NCBI GenBank assembly: GCA_030549495.1
Contig: JAUIRK010000176.1
Span: 62,001 to 126,000, forward strand
DNA: 64,000 nt
Reading direction: 5' to 3'
From: Nectonema munidae
Lineage: Eukaryota; Nematomorpha; Nectonematoida; Nectonematidae
Shown: piece by piece, positions 25,116 to 37,999 of the stretch
How the letters are laid out: each line of letters begins with the position of its first letter
How positions within the stretch are numbered: position 1 is the stretch's first letter
The notes under the pieces: model-generated
What the model was told of the DNA's origin: nothing
Seen by the model: only the letters and a program-made list of their open reading frames with translations
Database searches by the model: none
Position numbers and translations under genes: made by a program

Positions 25116-25685
25116 CTAAAAAAATGAAACAAAAGTAGAATCAATAAATTATAAGTTAAAATATTTTGTTTATGAAATACAATCTATGCAAAATAATTTT
25201 TTATAAGAAGCAGAAAATTAGTTTCAAAAATATATATATTCTTAATGCAAAATGATAAAAGATTAAGTCCAAACATCTATAAATAGGACCAGAATAAACC
25301 GAACAGCTTGCCGTATATCTACAGAAATTTGATGAATTTCTGTTTTAGAAAAAACGCATAATAAATTTAAGAAAAAAAATCGAACTAATCTACTATCTTG
25401 AAAAAATTATAGAGATGATTTTTGCAAATAAAATATAATTTTTGACTAAAAGCATATAAAATTTTCGGACTCTCTCCGGACCGAAAAAATTTTCTGGTAT
25501 TTCGAAATTTCGGTTTCTCGAAACGGCCATTTTTTTATACTAAAAAACCGAATCTAACATGAAACTTATTGCATAAAGAAAGCCTATAACACTCTTTTTA
25601 AGGTTTTCTACAAACTAAAGTCTAAGTTATAAAATTAGCGATTGATCTAAATTTATTTGTTTTAAATTTTTTTTCCCATTAAAAT

Positions 25686-27226
25686 TTATCTTTCAATTTC
25701 TTCCGTCAGGTTTTGAAGTTTTTCATTCAACTTTTCGTAGTTAGAGGCTTTTATTAAACACCATTTTTTTATCCGATTTATCATAGTTACCATTTCCTTA
25801 AAAGTCAAATTCTGATCATCATTATCTTTTTCATCATCTTCCTCAACCGCAACTTCAAAATTTTCTTCCTCCTTACTCGATTGATTTTTAGAGTAGATTT
25901 CAATTAAAGCATTCTCCCAATCATTTCCAACTTCTTCCACTGGAACTAGCTCATCTATTTTTTATAATTATCGAAAGCTGGGAGATCATTCACTTCACTG
26001 ACCAAATCCTTCAAATACTCTTCATCTTTATCTTCAAATTCTCCTTCATTATCATCACTAAGTGTTTTTATATCAAATCCCCATCTTTTAAAGCACTTGG
26101 AAATCAAATCCCCCTCCGTCGTTTCTTTCCTTTTTTGGGAAGACCATTTTCCGCCTCTCAAAAACACATTTTTTTTGGGGGATTTCTCCCCTTATTTTCA
26201 CCACATCATTTATAAAAACCCCCCGCAAAACAATTTCCCCCCTATTTTTTTTTTAAAAAATTTTATTTTTCCTTTCTCCCACGGTTTTATTTTGGTGGTG
26301 TTTTTTGTTGGAAGAAAAGCAAGCTTCCCGTGGGTTTTTTAAATTGAAAGGGTGAGAAAAAATATTAAAAAAAAAAAAAAAAAATTTTTTTTTTTTTTAA
26401 TTTTTTTTTGTATATTTTTTTATATAAATATTTTAAAAAAAAAACCCACCCTTCCTCCCTTTTTTTTTGTTTTTTTTTCACGCCCCCCCCCCCCTCTTTT
26501 TTTAAATATAAAAAATTTTTTTTTTTTTTTCTCTTTTTTATATAATTTAAATAAAAATAAATAAAATTATTTTAAAATAAAAAAAAAAAAAAAAAATTTA
26601 TTTTTTTTTTTTTTTCTTCCAATTTAAAAAAAAAAAATTTTTTTTTTTTTTCTTTTTAAAAAATTTTTTTTTTTTTTATTTTTTTTTTTAGAAAAAAGTG
26701 TTTTGGGTTGAAAAAAAAAAAAACCAGACTCATCACAATTAAAAATATTTTACGGCTTATACCCTTAGCATAAGTGAAGAATACTCTTTTTCCAATCATT
26801 AACTTCCATATTTACATCTCCCCATTCTCCACAAAACAGGTTGCTTTATATCGTGTCTTTTTTTTCCATTTGCTAAGCCAACTTTCTGAAGGTTTAAAGT
26901 TTTCAATATCCATTTTTTCAGCGAATTGTTCGGCCTTAGCTCTTATTATGGGTCCAGAAACAGGAATATTCTTTTCGCGTGCAGTTTTGAACCAGCTAAG
27001 CTTCATCAATATCAGTAAACTTTGTTTTAATCACTCTAAATTTTGATGCACATGATGCTTTGCTTTGAATTTTATATTTATCCTTAGCCTTCAAAATATC
27101 GTAGATGGTTGACTTGCCTAAAGAGTATTTTAATGTTGTCTCGGCAACGCTCAACCCTTTTTCAACATCATTTATCAAACTTATTTTTGAATTTAAGTCA
27201 AGCTTATTTCTTTTTCTTTTAGGCAT
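25686..27226 (-). pseudogene. Tigger/jerky-like transposase, DDE core not readable
   Basis: From 27226 downward: MPKRKRNKLDLNSKISLIND and LGKSTIYDILKAKDK form the pogo N-terminal helix-turn-helix. The next frame (27009-26812) gives ENIPVSGPIIRAKAEQFAE and SESWLSKWKKK, the CENP-B-type second DNA-binding domain. The C-terminal tail (26167-25686) has KCFKRWGF and acidic stretches with LSDDNEGEFEDKDEEYLKD. The DDE region that should lie between is replaced by the homopolymer-rich block. A frameshift near 27000 separates the first two parts. Confidence 0.75.
26170..26740. other. Homopolymer-inflated block, probable assembly or base-calling artefact
   Basis: Runs of A, T, C and G of 8-20 bases follow one another with almost no ordinary sequence, inside what should be the transposase core. 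Good-looking coding sequence resumes on both sides. This is unlike the other AT-rich DNA in the window. Confidence 0.6.
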
Positions 27227-27739
27227 TATGTTTTTTCAAACCAATGAAGAAAAGGTGCACAAAAATTCAATTAATGTATCTACAAATAAAAAAACGTTCA
27301 AATATAATGCGAATTTTTCAAGTTTAAAATAAAGTAAATTACCATTTTAGTTTTATGCAACGTAAAAAGTATAAAAATAATAATGGACTCTTAAAAAAAG
27401 CAAAAATATCATGAATTTAAACCCAAATTCCGGTTTAAAGAACAATATTTTGTCTGTTCGGACTAAATTTTTTTTCCGGTTTCCAGAATTTCGAATTCCG
27501 GTTTATTTTAGTTGACATAAGGTATTAAGTATAGGCAAATTTTGGGACCGAAAAAAAATCCAGTTTCTCATAAATTTCGGTTTTTGGAGAGTGCGGTTTT
27601 AGTAGAGTTTACTACTATTTTGAAAAGTTTAAAGGTTTTCAATTATAACTATTTTCTAAACTACGCCAACTGTTTTATGTGTAAACTTCATATTTTTTTA
27701 AATTATAGTTTTTTTAATTTTATTTTATTTTAAAAGAGT

Positions 27740-28035
27740 GGGGTGGTTTTTCTCTAAAAAATTAAAAAATTAAAAAATTTTTTTGTGTTGGGGGAGAAAA
27801 TTTTTTTAAAACCTCTTTTGTAAAGAGATAAAAAAAAAAAAAATAAAAAAATATTTTTTCTTCCCCTTACAATTTTTTTTTTTTTTTTATAATATAAAAA
27901 AAAAAAAAAAGTGTTTTTTTTTGTTTTTTTTTAAAAAAAAATTTTTTTAAAAAAAATTTTTTTTGGGGGTTTAAAAAAATTAGGGGGGGTTGGAAAAAAA
28001 AAAAAAAAAAAAAAAAAAAAATAGGGGGGGGGCAT
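27740..28035. other. Second homopolymer-inflated block
   Basis: Same character as 26170-26740: long A and T runs, G runs, and a closing run of about 28 A followed by 8 G, then abrupt return to normal sequence at about 28036. Confidence 0.6.
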
Positions 28036-28740
28036 TTCATAAATGACTATTTGTAAGAAAAAATTTGATACAATAATATTTTTTCTAATTTAACCCCGAT
28101 TCAATGTTTTATTAAAAACATAAATTTTGAAGTTCCACAAACCCAACTTATATATCTATTGTCGAAACATACAACCTAGTTTTTACCTTTGTTAGGAGCA
28201 AGAAGTATCTGGATAGGTTGTATAATCTCAAAGTTTTTTCGAAATTCAAATGTTGAATATGGTAAAAAAAATTCCATATTTTTAATAATTAATTTGCCCT
28301 CAAAAAGAAGGCCCAACAAATATTTTAGGGTATATCTGCTCTTTTAGTTTTACCACAGTTATTTTTAGCTTTCGAATGATATAAAATTTGTTGTGCATGA
28401 ACCAAATTGGCATATCAAAAAATTCTTAGAATTTAATACCATAAACCTGCAAGAATGTATAAATAAACATCATATTATACCGTTTGTTTAAACTTTTATA
28501 ACTTTTCAAATTTTTGTATACTAATTCTTAAGCTTATAGATGGGTATTACAACCTCTAAGACACGTTATTGGCAAAAAGAGGACTACGTCCTCTATATGG
28601 CTCATGTGAACTTGCATAACAAATTTCTATGGCCTTCAATAGTTCTGGAAACCTAATTTTATTAGTAGTTCTAAAATCTCAACACATGTCTTCTATTGAG
28701 TGTAGAGGATTTTGTTAGTAATAGAAAATAATCAGTTCGC
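28036..28740. other. No gene recognised
   Basis: AT-rich, no assignable ORF. Confidence 0.4.
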
Positions 28741-28744
28741 TAAA

Positions 28745-29910
28745 TTTTACGTGAAACCGATATCCTAAAATCCAGACTCCATCAAATTTTCAAGCATGTC
28801 CAATTGGAAAGTTTTGTTCCACCTCTTGTTCATACTCTAAATGAAAATGATTCCGATCGGAGGATCGAATTCTGCGAGGTGCAGATCATAATGAATTTCT
28901 ACTTATTATCATCTTTTTATACCACCATAGTGCATTGTAATACTATTCCTCTGACCCTGGATGCTTATTCTTTTTATTTCCTATCTTTTCTACAAACTTA
29001 ATATTTCAAATTACTTGATTTCAATCTTGTGTTTTATCATATTTATTTTCACTATTATTTTTACCATTTTTCTATCTTCTTCCCCTTAATATCTTTCGCT
29101 ATTAAAATTCAGTCTCTTTTCTTTATTTATTCTATTTTTTACTTTCTCAAATCTTTAATTTGAGTAGATATATTATTTATATATATATATACCTACTTTA
29201 ATTTTCCTTTTACCTTGAAATATATTTTCGAACACAGTCTGATAATATTTTCCTCTTAATTTTCTTACATATGCTTCAAACTCTTTATTTGCATCTACCT
29301 CAATACCTACCAACCGCTCTCAATTGCTCATCTCATATATTCACACACCCTTTCAACTCTTTTTATTCCACTCCAATGCTTACTTTCCAAGCCAACACTC
29401 ATGTTTACAAATGAATTTTCCGAAATCGTCGTCTTCCTGCATCCAAATCAAAGGTTATATCTTACACCATCAAACTGTTTATAATGGACCATTCTATTTT
29501 TAACCCATAATGATAGGTTTACACTATTTCAACATGTTATAAAAAATATTTATCTCCCGATTCTAAATACAATTTAGAGATGCTGAGTTTTACTTCCATT
29601 AAGATTGGACTCATCGAACTTTTACCCTAATGTGAGAGCTTATCTGAAAGAAAACCTGCAAACCAGATGAATTGGAAAAAGGGGAGTTTAAAACCCACTT
29701 AGATCCCCACATTTGCCACCATTTTTATTTTTGTTGCGCTTTCCAAAGGACAAAATTTTTCAGCAGGAAACCTAAAACGATTTATGAAATGAGAGTAGCA
29801 ATTGAAGAAAAATGTGCTCAAATACCGGTGGAAATGTTGGTAACTTCTGTAAATCTATTTTTTCACTATATGAAAATTGTATTTTTCAGATGTTTGACCA
29901 TTTGATTTTA
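28745..29910 (+). pseudogene. mariner-like transposase scraps
   Basis: At 28800-28880 the translation FVPPLVHTLNENDSDRRIEF followed by CE matches the mariner-type text ...LVQELN..D...R..FCE that sits before the second catalytic Asp. At 29745-29850, KPKTIYEMRVAIEEKCAQIP then VEMLVTSV matches the C-terminal block (PKTI.EL...I..E...I..EML). The sequence between them shows no match and is about 800 bases, so material has been inserted or the two pieces come from different copies. Confidence 0.5.
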
Positions 29911-30259
29911 ACTAATCATTATACGCACATTCCGAAATTGCCCTTAGTAGACTTATATCTTACATCTTATTAAATGCTGATTTTCTATTTCATGAATTTT
30001 GTTTCAGAACCTATCAATCTTATTTTCAAGTCAAAATCAATAATTTATTTGAGTTTTAATGATTCAAAGTGTGTCTTTATTTTAGGTTTGCCGGTATATT
30101 TATTACTTAGTTTCATACCTTATACTTTTTTCTACAATTTAACTAGTTTATTTTTTGCCTAATATTTATATATTTTGATAATTTTTATTTTAATTGTGAT
30201 AATTTTTGTAACACTTTTTTCAAACATAAGGACTTAAATATTTTTTTATTCACAAATGC

Positions 30260-31020
30260 TCCATCATGGGTGCACGAATTCTTAGGGGCCATAGGCTCAT
30301 CAAGGATAATCGATGAATTTATTACCCTAATGTGTAATGAAGTACAAGAATAAATTATGACAGAAATGAGGAACGCAAAGTATTATTACGCAAGTGTTGA
30401 TTCGACACCTAAATTGTCGCATACCGATCAACTTAAGCTAATTTTTCCTTATGTGCGTTCTGATAGACCAGTTGAACATTTTGTCAAATTAATTCCCATT
30501 TACGGAGAAAGTGATGAAAATTTGGCAGCAAATTTGTTCGATTTACTACAGGAACATATAATTTCTGTTAATGATTGCAGGAGATTTGACCTTGGCGACT
30601 CAGATGCTGGATTCATTAATGACTTTATCAAATCTTTAAGAACAAAATTTAAAGAGTTTGAGGACAGAAGTAAAAGGTTTTACTAGTGTGAATACAAATA
30701 AACGAACACATGCCAAATTAAGCGTAACAGAAAATGGGACATTGGAGACACTCTCAAAGCTGAACTATCGCCATTGTCAAAATTTAAGGTCCACACATTC
30801 TTACCTATAATTCACAAACTGATTTCATCATTGAACCATAAAAAACTGCTTATGGTGTCATGGCTGAGAGGTTTGGTTTTCTAATGAATTTAGCCTCTTA
30901 CAATGAAAAGCAATTTCGTGATCGTCTGGTGGGTGCATACCCATTGTACTTAGAACCTGATTGTCATGACAAATTTGTTCATTTTTCAGCGTTTTTATCT
31001 AAATCTAAGGTGAAATCATA
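30260..31020 (+). pseudogene. hAT (ZMYM1/TTF-type) transposase fragment
   Basis: The open part (30357-30686) reads KYYYASVDSTPKLSHTDQLK, DRPVEHFVKLIPIYGE and LLQEHIISVNDCR, which is the first catalytic region of ZMYM1-like hAT transposases (SVDSTPD.SH.DQL). After a deletion the C-terminal part follows: FKVHTFLPIIHKLISSLNHK and, in another frame, MAERFGFLMNLASYNEKQF with AYPLYLEPD. The His-containing core and the dimerisation domain are missing. At least two frame changes; not a functional gene. Confidence 0.75.
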
Positions 31021-33047
31021 ACTTTATATTACTTTAGTTATGTATTATTTAGTTTACTTAAATCTCAAAAAGAGCGCTATAGCCTATCAATATTAAAATT
31101 ACATCTGTGTGTTATGAAATTAGATTCATCTTTAGTAAGAGGTTTTGACGTTAATTGTTATTACCGACTTTTTCTAGTTAGTTTAATTCTAGCTGATTAA
31201 TATTGAATCCGGCTTTGATATGCGTTGTTCTTGTTTTTCAAAGAGGATGTCGATTGTTTTTGTAATTAGCAAAATAAAGATGAAGAACCTTCAGTAATTC
31301 TTATTGAATACTTATGGTTTGATTTGGTCAAGATATTTTGGAGTAGAAGAAGGAGTTACATATGCGCATACTTTGTTGTTTATATGACAAATTAAATTCT
31401 TCCATAATATATAATAAATAAATAAAAAATTTTTAAAAATATTACAAAAAAGAAACAGATAAGTAATTTTCGTACGGTTGAAATTAATTTGTCTAAATAA
31501 TGTAAAATAAAAATAAAATAAAAATTTTCTCTACATTCTTTTTCTTTTGATATCTATAAAATGTCGACGAACTTTTTATATTAATTTAATATTATAAATA
31601 AGTATTTTTTATATTTTATTTTATGGCACATTTACACTAGTGATATAGTGAATTTTTTTTTCTTGCACATGCGCAAGTATCTCATTTCAGGGGAGGGGGA
31701 AAGGAGGACGATGGAGACAAATAAACAATTCTGATTTTTTTAAACCCATGTCTCTCCTCTATATTACCTTCAAATATCTATTAATAAAATAAAAAATTTG
31801 AAATGTTTTTAATTAAATTTGAAACATATTGTTTTTCTATAATTAAAAATTATCCTTAAGTTTATGTCCCATGATTTGAAAATTTTCAGTTATGTTATAA
31901 TAAATTTTATAATAAAATCTATTTTATGTTAAAAAATTATCTAAAAAATCTTGTAATTCTAAGATTTGCAAATTAAATTTATTTTAATTCTGCGGTTACT
32001 TATCCTTACGGCGTTGACTTACAAGATCCACAGATTACACGAGGAACCCTCATCTCATCATGTTCTTTGATTTACGCCTGAAAATATTCGTCATATTTTA
32101 TTCAATATTTAGTATCACTTAAAACGCATTTTGCTTTCTTCGAGCCAATATATTCCAAACAAATATAGGTAGTTTAACTTGTGTCTTTTAGCCATTTTCA
32201 ATATAAATATTGGAACAAATAACAAATAAAACATAGGTCAACGTTCTTTAACACAAGTACAATAGTGATTACTCAAATATTAGATTAAAATAGTAAATGA
32301 TAAAAAATATCAATCAAATAAATATTCGTATTTTTTTACCCAGTGACTCCTGTATTTACCTTCAAAACTATTAATAAAATAAAAAATTTGAAATGTTTTT
32401 AATTAAATTGTTATCTCTTTTTTAAATATATAAATTTATCTTTTACTTTGTATTTTTATAATCATTATTTCTGTAAGGAATAAAATATTTACTTTATGAC
32501 TTTTTTCAAGCCCATATTTTTTCTCATTGCCTGATTAAAAATATAGACACTCCTAGTGTATGACTAACTATCTTTGATATGAAGGTAGCTTCTGATTTAT
32601 GAGATGTGTATGTCTCACTAATGTTTTATGATGTTTCCAATTCAACACATGAATGGCATATCACACTAAAACATGTTTGGGAAGTGAGAAAACATGAAAC
32701 TATCTAAAGAATGTAAGATTTTACTATTATATATTAGGTGAGTTCAAGCCTATCTTTGTAGACAATTTTGGGAAAGGGTTGTAAAAAAACTAGAGGAAAG
32801 GACTCTAGTCTTGAAAATGGAACGGTAACGTGGGCTCAATTTTGTTATAAATATTTTTAATTAGTATCTTGTAAACAAGGGCGCACATCCTCAAAATTTT
32901 TGGGGGTGACCTTTTTTTTCTAATTTTCATAATTTTTTATAAAAGAATTTTTGTCCGATGACCACAACTCAATGCCACCACAACTGCACAGATTTTATGA
33001 AGTCAAATTACATTGTTTGTAATTCTGATTGCATCAATTTTCTAGCT
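31021..33047. other. No gene recognised; one duplicated ~75-bp segment
   Basis: The segments at about 31742-31825 and 32338-32410 both contain TATTAATAAAATAAAAAATT then TGAAATGTTTTTAATTAAAT, in direct orientation about 595 bases apart. Otherwise AT-rich with no ORF I can place. Confidence 0.5.
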
Positions 33048-34745
33048 CATTGGTTTTCAAACTGGAGTCCGCGGTGCCGTGAAGGAGTTCCATGGGGATC
33101 GAGAAGGGGACACAGATCGTTTTCGCAAAATAGTGCATCATTGGATCATTTGCCATTTTTGCCACTAAATCACATTTAAAGAGAATAAATAAGTTAGTCT
33201 TTGAATTTAGTACTATTTTTTTCTTTTATGACTTTTTAGGCATAATTTGTAAAGGTGCATTTTTCTTAATGGCTAAAAAAGAAATATGACGACTCACACT
33301 TGAAATTTCGTTTTACTGCATTAAAGTCTGTTTGGGAAGAGGAACATAAGTGTCCTTTGTGTTCTGAAGTGTTAGCATCCACTTTTTTAAAGCCCGTCAA
33401 GTGAAGCTAGCGTTGGTAGGGAAGCACTTGAGCTCCGTAAACAAAACTATTGGCTAAACGATTGCACAAATTCATGTTTGATAAATAACATAGGAATGTT
33501 TATGCAAAATATTAAAGTATGGTTTGGAAAGTTTCAAAAAAATATCTGTTGTCAAAAAGTCCCACAACATAGCAGAACAGTTGATATAACCTTGCAAAAA
33601 TATATTGAATATGCTAACAAGTTATGAAGTTGTAAAGTTGAAGCATATCTTCCTGTCAAACGATACCATTAGAAGGCTAATAGAAGAGATGTCTGATGAC
33701 ATGTCAGACGTGGTTTTATGATTCGGAATTCGATTTGCAACTTTTTTGCTCAGATTGATGAAACGATGGATGCTGCAAACTTATCTCAGCCTTGTGTTTA
33801 TGTATAATATGTATATGACAAGAATCTGGTGTATAATTTTTTATTTTGTGAAACTCATCAATAGAACAACTGTAAAAGAAACATTTGACAAAGTGATAAA
33901 TTTTATTACAGCACATGGTATTAAGTCGGAATCTGACTAAGCAAAAATCTCCAGATGTAATTGGTACCCAGTGCGCCTAGCCATAAAACCATACCCGATG
34001 AGTTGATAAATGTTTCTAATGAAGTCATTAAAACAGTGTAATATTTGTTTTGAGATTTGAAAAACTCTTGCCGCACTCATACTTGAGGTGGCTTTCCAAA
34101 GGACACTTTTTCAAGCAAAAAAATGGAAAGAAATCCAGCAATTTCTGGAAGGCAAACTAGAATTTTCTGATGTCCGTTTTCGTATATTTCTATCATTTTG
34201 AACGTATTTGAATATATAAATTCTTTTAACCTTGCACTGCAAGGAAAAGAGATCAGAGTATTCCATTCACAGTTTTTGAAATGAACCTCGGTTTTCGAAC
34301 TATCGTTTTTATTAATAAAGGTGTCCTGGAGGCCATAAATCACCGTGTAATCTCAGCCAAGAAATTTATCTTTTTTCTCTTAATCTACAAAAATTTGAAA
34401 AATACTATCAATTTATCCAAAACCTGTTTATAATCTCGATTAGTAATCTGGCCTCAGAAGACATAATTCAAGAACAGTTTATTGATTTGGTTAATGATTG
34501 AGGAGGTGCAAAACATGTTTTTTTTGAAATATCTCATAGCGATTTTTCGATTGAAATGGGAGAGTCCTATGCTTGCAAAGATTTCTCTGAAAACTCTGCT
34601 CGATTTGCCACTACATATGAGTGTGAGCAAGCGTTTTCCATGATACTTGCTATTGAAGCCAAATCCCGAAACAGATTAGAAGTGAGTAATGATATGAGGG
34701 TTGCATTGGCCAAAACAGCCTAATTTAGACAAAGCATATGCTATC
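33048..34745 (+). pseudogene. hAT (ZBED5-like) transposase remnant, near full span, heavily mutated
   Basis: A hAT-type end (ATTGGTTTTCAAACTGGAG) starts near 33050. Coding scraps follow in order: KKKYDDSHLKFRFTAL with HKCPLCSEVLAS (BED region, about 33270-33400), IFLSNDTIRRLIEEMSDDMS (33650-33710), LPHSYLRWLSKGHFFKQK (about 34065-34120), a middle part, then LPLHMSVSKRFPWYLLLKPN (34600-34670) and LHWPKQPNL. The order equals the ZBED5/SCAND3-type transposase, but many stops and frame changes are present. The far end is not clearly seen. Confidence 0.72.
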
Positions 34746-35229
34746 CATCCATTGAGATTTGGATTCTCCAGACACTTTTTGAATACACAATTGTATTGAT
34801 TTTTAGTACACTAGTTTATATATTGATTTATTTATTTTTAAATCAGACACCGAACTATTAAAAAATTATAGTTGAACCGCTACCCTTAAAATTTTTAGAA
34901 AGTTTGTGAACAAAATCATTCATATATGATAGATGACTACTCATCAGATGTAATTAAGTCTTTATCCCTCCTTATTCCCATTTACCAGTTATTGAAACGG
35001 ATGGCCACAGTCTACCTGTATACTCTATTAGATATCCTATACTGTAACCAGGTGAAGGTTTTATACCATGACTAAAAATGATCTTTTTTGTAAATCTTTA
35101 GAGAGCTGAATTTTTAGTTGAACCGATTTTATATTTGGTGTTCGAAGGTTGTTGTTGTTTGCCTCCACGATTTGTCATTTGGGTGTCGAAAGATCGATGA
35201 TGGCCGCATCATTTATCTTGTTTCGAATG
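34746..35229. repeat. Dispersed repeat, shared with 54370-54560
   Basis: 34980-35100 shares CAGTTATTGAAAC, a diverged stretch with TATGCTATACT/ATCCTATACT, TAACCA, and GTAAATCTTTA with 54390-54555, in the same order and spacing. No coding sense. The nature of the repeat is unknown. Confidence 0.5.
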
Positions 35230-35364
35230 TTAGCCCTATTGGTGCTGGGCAAAATTTGTCCGCTCAAGTGCTGGGGGGGCGTAAAGTGCCCCCCCCCCTA
35301 TTTTTCTCAGATATTAATAAGTTTTTATAAATATTTTTAATGTTACATATATATTACAACTATG

Positions 35365-36750
35365 CTGAATTCAGTGGTGATGTCCATTTTTTATCAAAAT
35401 CAATCAAACCTGTCAAAAAATTGATTTATATTTGACAGCTCATCTCAAAAAGGAACTTTTTATCTAAATAATTATATAAAGTTTTTTACACATGTATACC
35501 CATTTTTAAATATGTTGAATTCAGTGGTGATATTCATTTTTTATGAAAATCAATCAAACCTGTCAAAAAATTGATCTAAATGTGACAGCTCATCTCAAAA
35601 AGGAACTTTTTATCTAAATAATTATATAAAGTTTTTTACACATGTATACCCATTTTCAAATATGTTGAATTCAGTGGTGATATTAATTTTTTATGAAAAT
35701 CAATCAAACCTGTCAAAAAATTGATCTAAATGTGACAGCTGATCTCAAAAAGGAACTTTTTATCTAAATAATTATATAAAGTTTTTTACACATGTATACC
35801 CATTTTCAAATATGCTGAATTCAGTGGTGATATTCATTTTTTATAAAAATCATTCAAACCTGTCAAAAAATTGATCTAAATGTGACAGCGTTTCTCAAAA
35901 AAAACTTTTTATCTAAATAATTATATAATGTTTTTTACACATCCATTTCCAAGCATGCTGAATTCAGTGGTGATATTAATTTTTTATGAAAATCAATCAA
36001 ACTTGTCAAAAAATTGATCTAAATGTGACAGCTCATCTTAAAAAGAACTTTTTATCTAAATAATTATATAAAGTTTTTTACACATGTATACCTATTTTCA
36101 AATATGCTGAATTCAGTGGTGATATTCATTTTTTATAAAAATCATTCAAACCTGTCAAAAAATTGATCTAAATGTGACAGCTGATCTCAAAAAGGAACTT
36201 TTTATCTAAATAATTATATAAAGTTTTTTACACATGTATACCCATTTTCAAATATGCTGAATTCAGTGGTGATATTGATTTTTTATGAAAATCAATCAAA
36301 CCTGTCAAAAAATTGATCTAAATGTTACAGCTCATCCTAAAAAGGAACTTTTTATCTAAATAGGTATATAAAGTTTTTTACACATGTATACCCATTTTCA
36401 AATATGCTGAATTCAGTGCTGATATTCATTTTTTATGAAAATCATTCAAACGTGTCCAAAAAGTGATTTATATATGACAGCTCATCTCAAAAAAAACTTT
36501 TTATCCAAATAATTATATAATGTTTTTTACACATATACACCCATTTTCAAGCATACTGAATTCAGCAGTGATATTCATTTTTTTTATAAAAATCAATGAA
36601 ATTTATCAAAGCATTGATTTATATATGATAGCTCATCTTAAAAAGAAACTTTTTATCTAAGTAATAATATAAAGTTTTTTACACATATATACCCATTTTT
36701 AAGCATGCGTAATTCAGTGGTGATATTCATTTTTTTATGAAAATTAATCA
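35365..36750 (+). repeat. Tandem array A (copy 3), ten ~150-bp units
   Basis: Unit starts (CTGAATTCAG or a one-base variant) at about 35365, 35515, 35665, 35815, 35958, 36107, 36257, 36407, 36556 and 36709. Spacing is 143-153, mostly 149-150. The middle units are nearly identical. Confidence 0.93.
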
Positions 36751-37999
36751 AAACTGTCAAAAAATTGATTTATCCCAAAAAGAAAGGATCAGTCAAGGTT
36801 TTTTGAATTAGAGAATTACGTTTAATAGAAAGTATAGGGAGATGATGAAGTTTACCGTGTATGGCATTTTATACACATATATCCATTTTCAAGTAGGCTG
36901 TGTGACAAAATAATTTAAATATGACAGCCCATGTGAAAATTAAAATTTTTATTCTTATAAAAAGTTTTTATACATTTCAAGTATGTGGAATTTATTCGTG
37001 ATGTCATTTTTTATGAATTCAATAAAACCTGTCAAAAAAATCGATAATTCACTCCAAATATTTCATTCTACAGTAACTTATGTAACTCGATAAGTCCTCC
37101 ATCTTTTTGGCTACAAATTCGTTATCGGCTTGTAGTCTCTACGTCATATTATAATTTACAGTATGTAATTTTGCTATTCATTCCATGATCCTTTCTTGGT
37201 AGCTCTTTTTTCATTAGAAATTTATATTCTTCAATGTGTGTTCGAAAATTTTTTTATAATGATAAAATTACTTTTTTCCTCTCTCAAAGCATTTTGATTA
37301 AAGAATCTTCTTGATGATCTTACACTTTTTAATCAGTATCGTGTATTTTATTATCAGGCCTGAATATTTGTCAACCAATCTCATTTCAAAGGTTTTTTCT
37401 GATGAATCATTCGTGATGTTCATTGTTCAATTATAAAAAGTTGTCCACGTTCTTCATCTAAAATTTATTTCTTTGACGCAAAAGTAAAAAGATGGCAAAT
37501 TCAATTTAAATTAAAATATCTTGATAGTGACTAAATTCTCACATATTTGACATCTGTGCCATTTTTGATAAATCTAACCTATTCTAAATTTTCAGATTTC
37601 CTACCCATCTTAGCTAAATGTTAATTGTAATCTATAGATATGGGCTATAGATTTAAATATTTTTTATTTGTAAAAGAGGAACTTCTTTTTCACAGTCAAA
37701 ATTTTTTTGAAGCATCTATTATATAATTAAACCACTTCCTAGTTCATTAGAACATGGTAGATCTTCCATTTAGTCAAGATACATATTTTTTTTTAATTAT
37801 TTGTTTTGATCACATGATCTCTTTTAAATTAGTTTTCAACTTGGTTCCTTCTCTCATACAAATTTTCAAAAGATTTTATAATACGTTTTGTTACTCAAGA
37901 TGATTGTAGAAAGTATTATAAGCCAAAATACACAAAAAAAAGTATATTTTTACTACATACCTAATATGCAGCCATTTTTTGAAAATTTTTTACAGAACT

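Larger units (their letters stand above)
25460..27615 (-). mobile_element. pogo/Tigger-type transposon, middle destroyed
   Basis: Inverted-repeat-like ends: 25465-25540 has CGGACTCTCTCCGGACCGAA, and the right side (27540-27615) read in reverse has GCACTCTCCAAAAACCGAA. Between them lies a minus-strand pogo-family transposase. The exact ends and the TA target are not clear. The centre (26170-26740) is low-complexity sequence that does not look like transposon DNA. Confidence 0.6.

Noticed and set aside
26352-26564. Phe/Lys-rich ORFs in the homopolymer block
   Set aside because: They are translations of runs of A and T in probable artefact sequence.
34077-34343. 88-codon minus-strand ORF
   Set aside because: It lies antisense within the ZBED5-like hAT remnant, whose sense strand carries the recognisable motifs.
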